DNA of 64,000 nt from Prosthecomicrobium pneumaticum (GCF_014199915.1 NZ_JACHOO010000003.1:180217-244216); one strand, 5' to 3'; shown: positions 24,309 to 33,853, counted from the stretch's first letter. Made by a program: numbers and translations. Notes: generated by a model from the letters alone, not told the origin.

Positions 24309-25988
24309 ATGGACGTTCCGGCCGGCATTTCCAAGTCTCTGACCGGCATAACCGGTTTCGACGATCTCACATTCGGCGGTCTGCCGACGGGGCGCCCGAG
24401 CCTCGTCTGCGGCGCGGCCGGCTGCGGCAAGACGCTGTTCGCCTCGACCTTCCTGATCCACGGCGCGCGTGATTTCGACGAGCCCGGCGTGTTCGTCACC
24501 TTCGAGGAACGTCCGGTCGACATCGTCAGCAATGTCGCCTCGCTCGGCTTCGCCCTCGACCAGTTGATCGAGGATGAGAAGGTCGTCATCGAGCACATCG
24601 CGGTCGACCCGGCCGAACTCGCCGAGATCGGCGATTACGATCTCGAAGGCCTGTTCCTGCGGCTCGAGCTGGCGATCGATTCGATCGGCGCGAAGCGCGT
24701 CGTGCTCGACACGATCGAGAGCCTGTTTTCCGCCTTTTCGGACCCCGCCATCCTGCGCGCCGAGATCCGGCGGCTGTTCGACTGGCTGAAGGAAAAGGGC
24801 ATGACCACCGTCATCACCGCCGAGCGCGGCGATGGCACGCTCACCCGCCAGGGACTCGAGGAATATGTCTCCGACTGCGTGATCCTGCTCGACCACCGCG
24901 TCCAGAACCAGATCTCGACGCGCCGGATGCGCATCGTCAAATATCGGGGCACCGCGCACGGCACCAACGAATACCCTTTCCTGATCGACCGCGACGGCTT
25001 CTCCGTCCTGCCGGTCAGCCTGCTCGGCCTGAATCACAAGGCGTCGGAAGAACGGATCTCGTCGGGAGTCGCCGATCTCGACGCCATGGTCGATGGCGGC
25101 GGCTTCCATCGCGGCGCGTCGATCCTCATTTCGGGCGTTGCAGGGTCGGGCAAGTCCTCGCTCGCGACGAGCTTTGCGGCGGCCGCCTGCGCGCAGGGCG
25201 AGCGGGCGCTCTATTTCTCGTTCGAGGAGTCGGTCGATCAGGCGGTGCGCAACATGCGCTCGATCGGCATGGATCTCGCCACCCCGCTCCGCGAAGACCG
25301 GATGCGCTTCGTCTCGGTGCGGCCGACTTTCTACAGTCTCGAGATGCATCTCGCGATCATGCTGCGCGAGGTCGACCGGTTCGGCCCCTCGCTCGTCGTG
25401 CTCGATCCGATCTCCGCCTTCACGGAGAGCGGCGACCGGCTCGAAGTGCAGGCGATGCTGCTGCGCATGGTCGACTTCCTGAAGAATCGGGGCGTCACCG
25501 CGGTGTTCAGCCATCTGATGCACGGCCAGGACGGCGCGATCACCACCGATGCCGGCCTCTCCTCGCTGATGGACGTTTGGATCCTGATGCTCAACCGCGA
25601 GGTGAGCGGCGAGTTCAACCGCGAACTCTATCTCCTGAAGGCGCGGGGCACGGCGCATTCGAACCAGGTGCGCGAATTCGTCATGAGCGCCGGGGGCATC
25701 CGCCTCCTGCCGCCCTATCTCGGCGACGCGGGCGCGCTGACCGGCACCGCCCGGCGGATCGAGGAAGGCCGCGCCCGGCGCGAGGAGTTGCGGCGCCGCT
25801 CCGAAGTGACGCGGCTGCGCGAGCAGCTCGACCAGCGCCGCCGCCGCACGCGCGCGCAGATCGAGGCGCTCGAAGCCGATCTCGCGGCCGACGAGGCGGA
25901 ACTCGCCGCCGTCTTCGAGGGTGAGCAGGAATTCCTTCGGCAGGCCGAGGCGGATTTCGCCAGGATCAGGGAGAGCCGGCGGAGCTGA
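24309..25988 (+). CDS. kaiC: KaiC-family double-domain ATPase (KaiC2-like)
   Basis: RecA-like tandem ATPase related to the cyanobacterial clock kinase. Domain CI: Walker A GAAGCGKT (35-42) and catalytic Glu66-Glu67 (FVTFEER). Domain CII: Walker A GVAGSGKS (276-283) and Glu306-Glu307 (YFSFEES). The segment aligning with cyanobacterial Ser431-Thr432 reads GLSSLMD, giving Ser418-Ser419, the Ser-Ser pair I associate with KaiC2 proteins. A charged helical C-terminus (about 480-555) replaces the KaiA-binding tail, and there is no kaiA here. The 559-residue protein is followed by kaiB and a histidine kinase. Likely a phosphorylation-state or stress-timing module rather than a full clock. Confidence 0.93.
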   Translation: MDVPAGISKSLTGITGFDDLTFGGLPTGRPSLVCGAAGCGKTLFASTFLIHGARDFDEPGVFVTFEERPVDIVSNVASLGFALDQLIEDEKVVIEHIAVDPAELAEIGDYDLEGLFLRLELAIDSIGAKRVVLDTIESLFSAFSDPAILRAEIRRLFDWLKEKGMTTVITAERGDGTLTRQGLEEYVSDCVILLDHRVQNQISTRRMRIVKYRGTAHGTNEYPFLIDRDGFSVLPVSLLGLNHKASEERISSGVADLDAMVDGGGFHRGASILISGVAGSGKSSLATSFAAAACAQGERALYFSFEESVDQAVRNMRSIGMDLATPLREDRMRFVSVRPTFYSLEMHLAIMLREVDRFGPSLVVLDPISAFTESGDRLEVQAMLLRMVDFLKNRGVTAVFSHLMHGQDGAITTDAGLSSLMDVWILMLNREVSGEFNRELYLLKARGTAHSNQVREFVMSAGGIRLLPPYLGDAGALTGTARRIEEGRARREELRRRSEVTRLREQLDQRRRRTRAQIEALEADLAADEAELAAVFEGEQEFLRQAEADFARIRESRRS

Positions 25989-26010
25989 GCCGCCGTCGAG
26001 GACATCGAAC

Positions 26011-26301
26011 ATGCCGCCGAACCCAACAGCACCCCGAAAGCTCGTGCTCTACGTCGCAGGGCAGACACCGAAATCGCTCTCCGCGATCGCCAATCTCGAG
26101 CGCATCTGCAGCGAACACATGCCCGGCCGCTACGAGATCGAGGTGATCGATCTCAAGGAGAACCCGCGTCTCGCGCGGGAACACAGCATCGTCGCCATCC
26201 CGACCCTGGTGCGCGAGCTGCCGGTGCCGATCCGCAAGATCATCGGCGACCTCTCCGACGCCGACAAGGTGCTCGTCAATCTGAGGATCGAGGGCGAATG
26301 A
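26011..26301 (+). CDS. kaiB: KaiB-family protein
   Basis: Small thioredoxin-like protein of 96 residues that binds KaiC in clock systems. The core reads [39 protein letters not shown] then [21 protein letters not shown], matching KaiB along its length, including the LPxPxRKIIGDL block. The ATG at 26011 sits 22 bases after the kaiC stop. Its stop overlaps the kinase start by four bases (ATGA), so expression of all three is probably coupled. It has normal KaiB length and lacks the long C-terminal tail of some relatives. Confidence 0.95.
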   Translation: MPPNPTAPRKLVLYVAGQTPKSLSAIANLERICSEHMPGRYEIEVIDLKENPRLAREHSIVAIPTLVRELPVPIRKIIGDLSDADKVLVNLRIEGE

Positions 26302-27761
26302 GCGCCGCGGAGATCGCGGAGCTGCGCCGCAGGCTGTTCGAGGCCGAGGAGACGCTCCGCGCCATCCGCGAAGGCGAAGTGGACGCTCTCGTCGTCGGTG
26401 CCGACGATCGCGAGCAGATCTTCACGATCGAAGGCGAGAGCGAATCCTATCGGGCCTTCATGGAGGTGATGGGCATCGGCGCGGTCGCGCTCGATCACGC
26501 CCGCCGGGTGCTCTATGTCAATTCCGCCCTCGCCCGGGCCCTCGACTTGAAGGCGAGCGCCGTGCAGGGTCGCCGTTTTGGCGATCTCGTCGATGCCGAT
26601 CTCGCCGCCGCGATCGACGCGGTGCTCGATCCCGCACCCGGCAGCCCGGATGCGGCCGAGGTCCGCCTGAGGGGGCCGGAAGGAGACAGGCATTTCCTCG
26701 TCGCCGCGCGGCCTCTTCGGCTCGGCACGGTGCGCGGCCATGCCGTCACCTTCACCGACATGACCGACCGCGTCGAGGCGGAGATCGCGCTGCAGAGCGA
26801 GCGCGCCGCCCGCGCCGTGATCGCCTCGGCGAACGAGGCGGTGCTCGTCTGCGATCTCAACGGCATCGTCAGCCATGCGAACGCGGCGGCGCGCGGCGCG
26901 ACGCGGGTCGAGCCGGTCGGCCATGCCTTCGCGGAGGTGATCCCGCTGGAGTTCCGCCGTAGCGCAGGCTTCACGGGCGCCGAAGATCTCGTCGCGGGAG
27001 CGATCGGCGGCGCCTCGATCCAGGGGCTCGAGGCCTTGGCGCCGGCCGCCCCGATCGTCAAGGACTATCTGGTCAGCGCCGCGCCCTTGCAGGTGTCCGA
27101 TGACGAGATCGGCGGCTGCGTCGTCACGATGGTCGATCTGAGCCAGAGGAAGGCGGCGGAGAAGCAGCAGACCCTGCTGATGCAGGAACTCGACCACCGC
27201 GTCCGCAACACGCTCGCGCTGGTGCTGTCGATCAGCAGCCGCACCATGCACAGTGAGGATACCCTCGAAGGGTTCCAGAAATCGTTCACCGCGCGCATCC
27301 AGGCGCTCGCCGCGACGCACGGCCTGCTCGCCGAGCGCTCCTGGGCCGACGTCTCGGTCGGCGACATCGTGCGCAGCGAACTCGCGCCCTATCTGCAGCA
27401 GGGCGGCGACCGCGTCTCGACCGAGGGCCTGTCGATCCATGTCGCGCCGCGCGCGGCGATCGCGCTCGGCCTCGTCTTCCACGAGCTGACGACCAACGCG
27501 GTCAAATACGGCTCGCTGTCGACGCTCGGCGGCCGGGTGCTGGTGCGGCGGCTGGAAGGGGAGCCCGGCTCGACGCTGGTCGAATGGCGGGAGGTCGGCG
27601 GGCCGGCGGTCGCTCCGCCGACCCGGCGCGGCTTCGGCCAGACGGTGATTGCCCGCAGCCTGCAATACACGCCGAGCGGCGGCACGGAGGTGGAGTTCGA
27701 GCCGTCGGGCGTCGTCTGCCGCATCTCGATCCCGACCGAGGACGTCCGCTCCGCGGCGTGA
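26298..27761 (+). CDS. PAS-domain HWE-type sensor histidine kinase
   Basis: Soluble sensor kinase of 487 residues. The N-terminus [14 protein letters not shown] is a common linker in alphaproteobacterial PAS kinases. Two PAS-like regions follow (about 45-160 and 170-290). The H-box [20 protein letters not shown] contains phospho-accepting His300. The N-box is [15 protein letters not shown], and VEWREVGGP carries the Trp-x-Glu that defines the HWE group. No transmembrane helix is present. Its four-base overlap with kaiB suggests it senses or reads out the KaiBC state. HWE kinases often act in the general stress response (PhyR/EcfG), but no phyR is in this window. Confidence 0.9.
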   Translation: MSAAEIAELRRRLFEAEETLRAIREGEVDALVVGADDREQIFTIEGESESYRAFMEVMGIGAVALDHARRVLYVNSALARALDLKASAVQGRRFGDLVDADLAAAIDAVLDPAPGSPDAAEVRLRGPEGDRHFLVAARPLRLGTVRGHAVTFTDMTDRVEAEIALQSERAARAVIASANEAVLVCDLNGIVSHANAAARGATRVEPVGHAFAEVIPLEFRRSAGFTGAEDLVAGAIGGASIQGLEALAPAAPIVKDYLVSAAPLQVSDDEIGGCVVTMVDLSQRKAAEKQQTLLMQELDHRVRNTLALVLSISSRTMHSEDTLEGFQKSFTARIQALAATHGLLAERSWADVSVGDIVRSELAPYLQQGGDRVSTEGLSIHVAPRAAIALGLVFHELTTNAVKYGSLSTLGGRVLVRRLEGEPGSTLVEWREVGGPAVAPPTRRGFGQTVIARSLQYTPSGGTEVEFEPSGVVCRISIPTEDVRSAA

Positions 27762-27776
27762 CGGCAGGACGGAGCG

Positions 27777-28160
27777 TCAGGGCTGGTCGAGCCGGCCTTC
27801 CTGGGCCTTGTACATGTACTGAGAGGCGATGAGCCAGGCCTTGATCGGGCGGAGCAGCAGGAGCGGCGGCACGATCAGGAGCGGCACCGTGGTGAAGAGG
27901 TGCACCCACCAGGGCGGGCCGACCGACACTTCGAGCCAGAGCGCGAAGATCACCGCCGGAATGCAGCCCGCCCATTGCGCGAAGAAGGCCGGGCCGTCGG
28001 CCGCATCGGCGAAGGAGAAATCGAGGCCGCAGGCGGAACAGCGCGGCGCGAGATCGAGATAGCCCTTGAAGAGATTGCCGACGCCGCAGCGCGGGCAGAC
28101 GCCGCGCATGCCGATCTGGAACGGCGTCATGCCATGGGTGGGCAGATCGGGCTTGCTCAT
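27777..28160 (-). CDS. DUF983 membrane protein
   Basis: A 127-residue protein of the uncharacterised DUF983 family. The N-terminal part has two Cys pairs (CPRCG and CSACG) that look like a small zinc ribbon. Two hydrophobic helices follow (about 57-80 and 85-105). In many alphaproteobacteria the gene lies near cytochrome oxidase or ribonuclease genes; here it stands alone, convergent with the kinase. Function unknown. Confidence 0.85.
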   Translation of the reverse strand: MSKPDLPTHGMTPFQIGMRGVCPRCGVGNLFKGYLDLAPRCSACGLDFSFADAADGPAFFAQWAGCIPAVIFALWLEVSVGPPWWVHLFTTVPLLIVPPLLLLRPIKAWLIASQYMYKAQEGRLDQP

Positions 28161-28278
28161 CGGGCTCTCCTTTACGCCCCCGTTCCTATAACACCCGACG
28201 CCCGCGAGGGTTGGGACATAGTGACCGGACGGGGTCCGGAGGAGGGGCGGGGCCGGAGAGAAGCCGCCCCGCGGCCCG

Positions 28279-29031
28279 TCAGTGCATCACCCAGCCACCG
28301 TCGACATTGAGCGTCTGGCCGGTGATGAAGGCGGAGGCGTCGGAGGCGAGGAACATCAGCGCATTGGCGATGTCGGCCGGGGTGCCGCGCCGCTTCACCG
28401 CCTGATGGTCGAGCACGAAGCGGGTGTAGCCCTCGGGATCGGGATGGATCTTCTCGGCGTCGGTCGGGAAGGCCCCGGGCGCGACCGCGTTGACCGTCAC
28501 GCCATGGGCGCCGAACTCCCGCGCCCAGGCCCGGGTGAGACCGACCAGCGCGCCCTTCGACTGGACATAGGGGGAGAGCAGCGCCCAGCCGCCATAGACG
28601 GTCACCGAGGCGATATTGATGATGCGGCCCCAGCCGCGCGCCTTCATCGTCGGCAGCGCGACCTGGACGCAGACGATGCCGGCATCGACATTCACCCGCT
28701 GCACCGCCTGATGTTCCTCGATGGTGTACTCCTCGAAGGGTTTCGAGGGGTAGATCGCGGCATTGTTGATGACCACATCGAAGCCGCCGACCTCGCGTGA
28801 AATGGTCTCGAGCGCGGCGCGGAACTCGACGAGATCGGCCATTTCGAGCGCCTTCATGACCAGCCGGTCGTGGCCGGCCGCCTTCGCCGCCTCGGAGAGC
28901 GCGGCGATCTTCTTCGGATCGTGGTCGATCGCCACCACGGTCGCGCCGGCCTGGAGGAAGGCGAGGGTGGCGGGCAGGCCGAGCCCGCCCGCCGCGCCGG
29001 TGTAGAGAATGGTCTTGCCTTTGACGTTCAT
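28279..29031 (-). CDS. SDR-family oxidoreductase
   Basis: Classical short-chain dehydrogenase of 250 residues. It has the cofactor motif TGAAGGLG, Asp at the end of the second strand (VVAIDHD, favouring NAD), the NNA motif in VVINNAAIYP and the active-site YVQSK (Tyr-x-x-x-Lys) with the upstream Ser in NIASVTVYGG. The start at 29031 (MNVKGKTILYTG) is chosen because the upstream extension lies in a palindromic repeat. It is the last gene of the sugar operon and probably oxidises a sugar, polyol or sugar acid. The C-terminus GGWVMH is normal for the family. Confidence 0.87.
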   Translation of the reverse strand: MNVKGKTILYTGAAGGLGLPATLAFLQAGATVVAIDHDPKKIAALSEAAKAAGHDRLVMKALEMADLVEFRAALETISREVGGFDVVINNAAIYPSKPFEEYTIEEHQAVQRVNVDAGIVCVQVALPTMKARGWGRIINIASVTVYGGWALLSPYVQSKGALVGLTRAWAREFGAHGVTVNAVAPGAFPTDAEKIHPDPEGYTRFVLDHQAVKRRGTPADIANALMFLASDASAFITGQTLNVDGGWVMH

Positions 29032-29051
29032 CGGGGCCTCGAGCGTTCCGC

Positions 29052-29145
29052 CTCGGCTCGTCATGGCCGGGCTTGGCCCGGCCATCCACGCATCGGGCCG
29101 GGCAGAAGATGGACGTGGGTGCCCGGGCCAAGCCCGGGCATGACG
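29052..29145. repeat. Paired REP-like palindromic elements
   Basis: Two elements in opposite orientation: GTCATGGCCGGGCTTGGCCC (from about 29061) and GGGCCAAGCCCGGGCATGAC (ending about 29142). Each is a palindrome, and together they form an extended inverted pair in the SDR/DUF4432 gap. Confidence 0.75.
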
Positions 29146-29160
29146 GCGCTTCGGGCGCGG

Positions 29161-30339
29161 TCAGCGTCCCCCGATCGGCCGGTGGTTGCCGGTCGGCTCG
29201 GGATAGTCCGCATCCGGCTGCACGGCGATCGCGCCGATCCGCGCATCGAGCGCCGCGATCGCCGCCGCGCCGTCATGGATGCGGAACACGGTGTCGTAGC
29301 GGCGCTCCTCGCCGTGCTCGAGCCAGATCAGCTCGCCCTTCTCGCGGGCATAGGCGTGGCCATAGACATGGTTGGTCGCCGGCTCGATGCCGAGTGCATA
29401 CTGGCCCGCCTGGAAGTTCTGCCATTCGTACTGGCAGGGGAACTGATCCTTGCGGGTCTCGACCTCGAAGGCGATGCCGAGGCGATCGTTGACGATCGCG
29501 GTCGGCACGAGGCCGTCCGCGTCGGCCTTCAGCTCGTGCTGCCAGACCTGCTCGTGGAAGTTCATCTGCGGCGCGGGCAGGCGGCGATAGCCGACATTCT
29601 GCTTCCGGTAGTCGGCGCCGGCATGCGCCGCCCACACCACTTCCTCGACCGGCGCGACATAGCGTGCGCCTTCCTCGAGCACCGGCGCGGCCGGGTTGAT
29701 GTGGTAGCAATACATGTGCGGCGTCTTGTAGAAGCCGTTGTTGACGACGCGGTCATGGATGGCGATGGCGTTCGAGCCGACCTTCGCCTCGATGCGGCGG
29801 ATGAGCACGAGATCCTCGCCGAACACCGTGCCCTGGCGTACCTCGCCCTCGGCCCACAGCGTGCATTCGTCGCCGTCCCAGCGCTCGCCATAACCGACCA
29901 GCCGGCCCGGCTGCGTGCCGATGCGGCCGTGGATCGAATGCGAGACGGTCTTCCTCGGGCCGTAGACGTAATGGCTCGCATCCTCGTCATACATGAAGAG
30001 GATGTGGTCGAGGCCGCAGGTGACGAGGAGCCCCGAGAAGGAGCGCAGCCAGGCGAGGCCGCCTTCGCCCTCATATTCGGCGAGGCCGGGATGCTTGAAA
30101 CCGGCCGGCGAGTGCCAGCCGATCGAGACGCCCTTGTAGTCGCAATCGGCGATGTCGAAGGCGCGATCGACGAGGACGGTGAAGCGCAGGCCCGTGCCGG
30201 TGCGGAATTCGAGCTGCCGGATGCCGCGCTCGACGCCGTCCGACAGCGTCGTCAGCCGGACGCCCGCGAATTGCGACAGCATTCCGGAATGGGCGGCGAG
30301 CGCGCGCCGCGTATAGGTCCGACCGAAAAGTTCGACCAT
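29161..30339 (-). CDS. DUF4432 protein (aldose 1-epimerase-like fold)
   Basis: A 392-residue protein of the DUF4432 family, related in fold to galactose mutarotases. Recognisable blocks are RQLEFRTGTGLRFTVLVDRAFDIAD, GWHSPAGFKHP, the region CGLDHILFMYDED and MYCYHINPAAPVL. The His and Glu residues around HSIHGRIG and NVGYRRLPAP could form a sugar site. The ATG at 30339 gives MVELFGRTYTRRAL; the frame continues upstream only through palindromic repeats. Position in the operon, between an isomerase and an SDR, suggests it handles the anomeric form of a sugar or uronate. The exact activity is unknown. Confidence 0.83.
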   Translation of the reverse strand: MVELFGRTYTRRALAAHSGMLSQFAGVRLTTLSDGVERGIRQLEFRTGTGLRFTVLVDRAFDIADCDYKGVSIGWHSPAGFKHPGLAEYEGEGGLAWLRSFSGLLVTCGLDHILFMYDEDASHYVYGPRKTVSHSIHGRIGTQPGRLVGYGERWDGDECTLWAEGEVRQGTVFGEDLVLIRRIEAKVGSNAIAIHDRVVNNGFYKTPHMYCYHINPAAPVLEEGARYVAPVEEVVWAAHAGADYRKQNVGYRRLPAPQMNFHEQVWQHELKADADGLVPTAIVNDRLGIAFEVETRKDQFPCQYEWQNFQAGQYALGIEPATNHVYGHAYAREKGELIWLEHGEERRYDTVFRIHDGAAAIAALDARIGAIAVQPDADYPEPTGNHRPIGGR

Positions 30340-30373
30340 CGTTCCGTCCTTCTTCTTGTTGCCTGCGCCCCGC

Positions 30374-30612
30374 GAGGCCCTCACCTCGGCCCTCTCCCGC
30401 GCGCGGGAGAGGGGGTTTGCCGATCCGGCTGCGCCGCCAGAGCCCTCACCCCGACCCTCTCCCGCACGCGGGAGAGGGGGCTTGCCGATCCGGCCGTGCC
30501 GCAAGACCCTCACCCCGACCCTCTCCCGCACGCGGGAGAGGGGGTTTGCCGATCCGGCCGGGCCGCGGAACCCTCTCCCGCTTGCGGGAGAGGGCAGGGT
30601 GAGGGTCTTCCC
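30374..30612. repeat. Cluster of palindromic CCCTCTCCCGC repeats
   Basis: Four tandem units of about 60 bases, each with CCCTCTCCCGC-NNN-GCGGGAGAGGG followed in most by TTGCCGATCCGGC, plus CCCTCAC flanks. The final copy ends with the inverted flank GTGAGGG. They fill the gap between the DUF4432 and isomerase genes and create spurious open frames. Confidence 0.9.
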
Positions 30613-30618
30613 CGACCC

Positions 30619-31533
30619 TTACAGCCCGTTCGCCCGCAGCTTGCCGTCGAGGAACTTCTTCGCCCGCGGAACATCGTCCTCGGAGAGGTGCTCGATGATC
30701 ATCGGGATGTTCGGGTGCTTCTTCGCCAGCAGCTTCAGATAGAGATCGTAGTTGAGCGAGCCGAGGCCGGGCGCCGGCAGCTCGATCTCGCCCACGCCGC
30801 GGAAGGTATGCGATTCGAGCGCGTCCTCGTCGCCGATATCGGCGTGCTTCTCGCTCTTGTCGTCACCCGAGCGCTTCACGTCCTTGGCATGGCCGATCTT
30901 GATCTTGTCCGAGAGCGTGTCGAACACCTGATTCAGGATCTGGTCCATCCGGTCGATGTTGTGCGTCTCGAAATAGTTGGTCGGGTCCATCAGCAGGCCG
31001 AGGCCGGGATGGTCGACCTGCGCGAACATCTTCACGGTCTCCTCGACCGAGCCGACGACGTTGTTGACATAGGTCTCGAGCAGGAAGACCGCGCCGTGGT
31101 CATAGGCGGTCTGGGCGAGGTCGGCGATCACCTTGCGGCACTCCTCGAAGCCTTCCTCGGTCTTGTTCTTCGGATGGTGCACCCAGTCCGACTCGGTGTT
31201 GTAGGTGCCGGTCTCGGAGATGACGTAGGGGCTGCCGAAGTCGCGCGCGTTGCGGATGATCTCCTTCAGATAGCCGACGCGGCGGGCACGCTCGTCCTTG
31301 TCCGGATGGATGATGTTCGTATAGCCCGAGATGCAGCAGATCGGCAGGTCGTGGTCGCGGAAGGTGTCGCGGACCGTCTTCGCCTTCTCCTTGGTGATCT
31401 GGCCAGCCGAGAGATCGACGTCCTTGAAGTGGAGGTCGAGCTGGACGGTGTTGAAGCCGAGCGAACGGATCTTCTTCGCCGTCTCTTCGAGCGAATAGGG
31501 GAAGTAGCCGGTGAAAATGCCGACCTGCATCAT
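30619..31533 (-). CDS. Sugar phosphate isomerase/epimerase (TIM-barrel, AP endonuclease 2 family)
   Basis: A 304-residue TIM-barrel protein of the xylose-isomerase-like group. Strands and metal-site candidates can be followed: GIFTGYFPYSLEETAKKIRSLGF, the Glu of SETGTYN, ETYVNNVVG, LLMDPTNYFETH, IGHAKDVKRSGDD and the late GVGEIE and IIEHLSEDD segments. The last two supply Glu residues typical of such divalent-metal isomerases. Two adjacent ATGs occur (31533 and 31530); either could be used. The operon context (Gfo/Idh/MocA enzyme upstream, SDR downstream) points to catabolism of a polyol, inositol-like or keto-sugar compound. Confidence 0.86.
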   Translation of the reverse strand: MMQVGIFTGYFPYSLEETAKKIRSLGFNTVQLDLHFKDVDLSAGQITKEKAKTVRDTFRDHDLPICCISGYTNIIHPDKDERARRVGYLKEIIRNARDFGSPYVISETGTYNTESDWVHHPKNKTEEGFEECRKVIADLAQTAYDHGAVFLLETYVNNVVGSVEETVKMFAQVDHPGLGLLMDPTNYFETHNIDRMDQILNQVFDTLSDKIKIGHAKDVKRSGDDKSEKHADIGDEDALESHTFRGVGEIELPAPGLGSLNYDLYLKLLAKKHPNIPMIIEHLSEDDVPRAKKFLDGKLRANGL

Positions 31534-31575
31534 GATGAGTGTCCTCCTTGGTTTTCTCGTCTTGGCATCTGCGGG

Positions 31576-31674
31576 TTCGTCATCCCGGCGAAGGCCCGGA
31601 CCCGGTCAGCCGATGCGCCGATCGGCGCGATGGGTCCCGGGTCTCCGCTGCGCTCCGCCCGGGATGACGGCTCG
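31576..31674. repeat. Paired palindromic elements (CGTCATCCCGG type)
   Basis: CGTCATCCCGGCGAAGGCCCGGACCC-like near 31577 and its inverted partner ending in CCGCCCGGGATGACG near 31670, separated by a stretch containing GGGTCCCGGG. They lie between the isomerase and Gfo/Idh/MocA genes. Confidence 0.75.
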
Positions 31675-31676
31675 CC

Positions 31677-32765
31677 TCAGGTCTCGAACTCGGACAGCCT
31701 GACCGTGCGGGCTTCCGCCATCGAGCGGTAGCCGGCCTCGATCAGCGCGACCGTCTTCACATTGTCGGCGACCGAGAGCGCCGGCGGCGTGCCGGTCCCG
31801 ACCGCATACTGCAATTGCTCCATCACGCCCTTGAAGGCGTGCGGGAACCACATCGTGTCCCAGCTCGGGGTCACCCACGCTCCGCCCGTCGTCGTCTTCG
31901 AGGCGTAGGTGAGGGTGGACGCGGCACCCGTCGGCCAGCCGATCGTGCCTTTGGCGACGCCGTCCGTGCCCTCGACCCGCCAGGCGATGTAGAGGTCGTC
32001 CTCATAGCCGGCCTCGCGCGGGCCGGCCCAGACGTCCTCGAGGCTGAGCGCCAGCACGCCGGAGGGGAAGCGGAGCGTCGAGACGGTGATGCCGTCCGTG
32101 TGCTCGAAGGTGGTGCGCGGGTCCTTGCGGCTCGTCGTGGTGATCTCGTCCGGATCGCCGAACAGGAAGCGCAGCACGTCGAGATGGTGCACGCTCATAT
32201 TGGCGAGCGTCAGCCGGTCATAGTCCTCGAGGAAGGTCTGCCAGTGCGGGATGGCGTGCATGTCGATCTCGGCGAAGACGGGCGTGCCGAGCTCGCCCCT
32301 GTCGAGGATCTGCTTCAGAACCCGCATCGACTGGTCGTAGCGCATGTTCTGGTTGACCGAGAGGATCTTGACGGCCGCCGCCGCCTCGTCGCGGAGCGCG
32401 ATCGCCTCCTCGAGCGACAGCGAGAGCGGCTTCTGGGCGAGGATGCCCTTGATGTGCTTCTGTTTCAGCGCGTGGCGGATCAGCGCCGGCTGCTGGTCGG
32501 GCGGGAAGGCGATGTCGAGGATCTCGACGGAGGGGTCCTCGATCAGCGCCTCGGGCGTGTCGTGGACGGTCGGAATGCCCCAGCGCTCGGCGACCTTGGC
32601 GGCGTTCGCCTTTGTGCGCGAGGCGATCGCCACCACCGGGAAGCCGGCCTCCTTATAGGCCGCGAGATGGCACTCGGCCATGATCATGCCGGCGCCGATC
32701 GCGCCGATCCTGAAGGTGTTGACCCGGATCTCGGGGTCGGGTGCGAAGCCCCTGGCGTCGGCCAT
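31677..32765 (-). CDS. Gfo/Idh/MocA-family oxidoreductase
   Basis: NAD(P)-dependent sugar or cyclitol dehydrogenase family, 362 residues. The N-terminal Rossmann fold has the glycine motif IGAIGAGMI. The usual EKP signature is replaced by AQKPLS (ILAQKPLSL), keeping Lys and Pro. The C-terminal domain carries HHLDVLRFLFG with the expected catalytic His. The start at 32765 (MADARGF) is chosen because GGAGGAAACG lies just before it; an upstream ATG overlaps the ABC ATPase gene. It probably oxidises the imported sugar or polyol. Confidence 0.88.
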   Translation of the reverse strand: MADARGFAPDPEIRVNTFRIGAIGAGMIMAECHLAAYKEAGFPVVAIASRTKANAAKVAERWGIPTVHDTPEALIEDPSVEILDIAFPPDQQPALIRHALKQKHIKGILAQKPLSLSLEEAIALRDEAAAAVKILSVNQNMRYDQSMRVLKQILDRGELGTPVFAEIDMHAIPHWQTFLEDYDRLTLANMSVHHLDVLRFLFGDPDEITTTSRKDPRTTFEHTDGITVSTLRFPSGVLALSLEDVWAGPREAGYEDDLYIAWRVEGTDGVAKGTIGWPTGAASTLTYASKTTTGGAWVTPSWDTMWFPHAFKGVMEQLQYAVGTGTPPALSVADNVKTVALIEAGYRSMAEARTVRLSEFET

Positions 32766-32782
32766 CGTCGTTTCCTCCGTCT

Positions 32783-33853
32783 TCATTGTCTGCCGGCGAG
32801 CGCCGTGCCGTCCGCCGCGAAGAAATGGAGCGCGGCCGGATCGACGCTGAGCTCCACTTTTTCGTCCGCGGTGAGACGCGGCTGGCCGCGCAGCATAACC
32901 CGGAGCCGGTCGGCGCCGGCAGAGAGGGTCACCACCGTGAAGCCGCCGAGCGGCTCCACCTCCCAGATCGTCGCCGGCTTCGTGCTGCTGCCGGAGAACG
33001 GCGCGATGCGGATCGCCTCCGGCCGGACGCCGACCTCCACCGCCTCGCCCGGCACCGCGGCGAGCGGCAGGCGGATCGCGCCGTCGGCGAGGTCGTAGAG
33101 GCCGGCCGCGCGGTCGGCGCTGCCCTTGAGGAGATTGATCGCCGGCGCGCCGACGAGACCCGCGACATAGCGGCTCGCCGGGCGCTCATAGATCTCGCGC
33201 GGGGTGGCGATCTGGCGGATCGCGCCGCGCTCGAGGATCGCCATGCGGTCGGCGACCGACATCGCCTCCTCCTGGTCGTGCGTGACATAGAGGAGGGTGT
33301 GGCCGAGCTCACGCTGGATGCGCTTCAACTCGACGCGGGTCTCCTCGCGCAGCCGCGCATCGAGGGCGGAGATCGGATCGTCCATCAGATAGGCCGCGGG
33401 GTCGCGCACCAGCGCGCGGGCGATCGCGACGCGCTGCCGCTCGCCGCCGGAGAGCTGCGCCGGCGGCTTGTGCAGGATGTGGCCGATATGGAGCTTCTCC
33501 GCCACCGCGGCGACGCGCGCCGCGATCTGCGCCTCCGGCAGCTTCCGCTCGACGAGCGGGAAGCGGACATTGTCGCGCGCCGTCATGTGCGGGAAGAGGG
33601 CGAGGTTCTGGAACACCATGGCGACGTTGCGCTCGGCGGGCGAGGTGTGCGTGACCGGCCGGCCGCCGATCAGGATCTCGCCGGAATCGGGCGTCTCGAG
33701 ACCGAGGATCAGCCGCAGAATGGTGGTCTTGCCCGAAGAGGGCGGCCCGAAGAAGCAGAAGAACTCGTTGTCGGCGATGGTGAACGACGTGTCGTTCACC
33801 GCCACCGTGTCGCCGAAGCGCTTCGTCACGTTGCGAAAGGCGATCTCGGCCAT
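32783..33853 (-). CDS. CUT1-type ABC importer ATPase B (canonical signature, altered Walker B)
   Basis: MalK/UgpC-like ATPase of 356 residues with a C-terminal TOBE-like domain. Walker A is GPPSSGKT (CFFGPPSSGKTT), the signature LSGGERQRVAIARAL is normal, and the H-loop is LLYVTHDQEEA. Walker B reads AYLMDDPISALD: the catalytic Glu after the Walker B Asp is replaced by Asp. Its ATG overlaps the stop of the neighbouring ATPase by one base (TGATG). It is predicted to pair with that ATPase as a heterodimer. Role: energising sugar or polyol uptake. Confidence 0.9.
   Translation of the reverse strand: MAEIAFRNVTKRFGDTVAVNDTSFTIADNEFFCFFGPPSSGKTTILRLILGLETPDSGEILIGGRPVTHTSPAERNVAMVFQNLALFPHMTARDNVRFPLVERKLPEAQIAARVAAVAEKLHIGHILHKPPAQLSGGERQRVAIARALVRDPAAYLMDDPISALDARLREETRVELKRIQRELGHTLLYVTHDQEEAMSVADRMAILERGAIRQIATPREIYERPASRYVAGLVGAPAINLLKGSADRAAGLYDLADGAIRLPLAAVPGEAVEVGVRPEAIRIAPFSGSSTKPATIWEVEPLGGFTVVTLSAGADRLRVMLRGQPRLTADEKVELSVDPAALHFFAADGTALAGRQ

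Noticed and set aside
22914..26012. A 1032-codon minus-strand frame opposite the alcohol dehydrogenase and kaiC.
   Set aside because: Composition is that of a complement of GC-rich coding DNA; kaiC and the dehydrogenase on the plus strand have full family motifs.
24309..26301. A full circadian oscillator.
   Set aside because: There is no kaiA, no SasA/RpaA-like pair, and the KaiC C-terminal tail is not of the KaiA-binding type.
30374..30612. CRISPR array, because of regularly spaced near-identical units.
   Set aside because: The units are palindromic, the sequence between the palindromes is also repeated, and there are no cas genes; this is a REP-like cluster.
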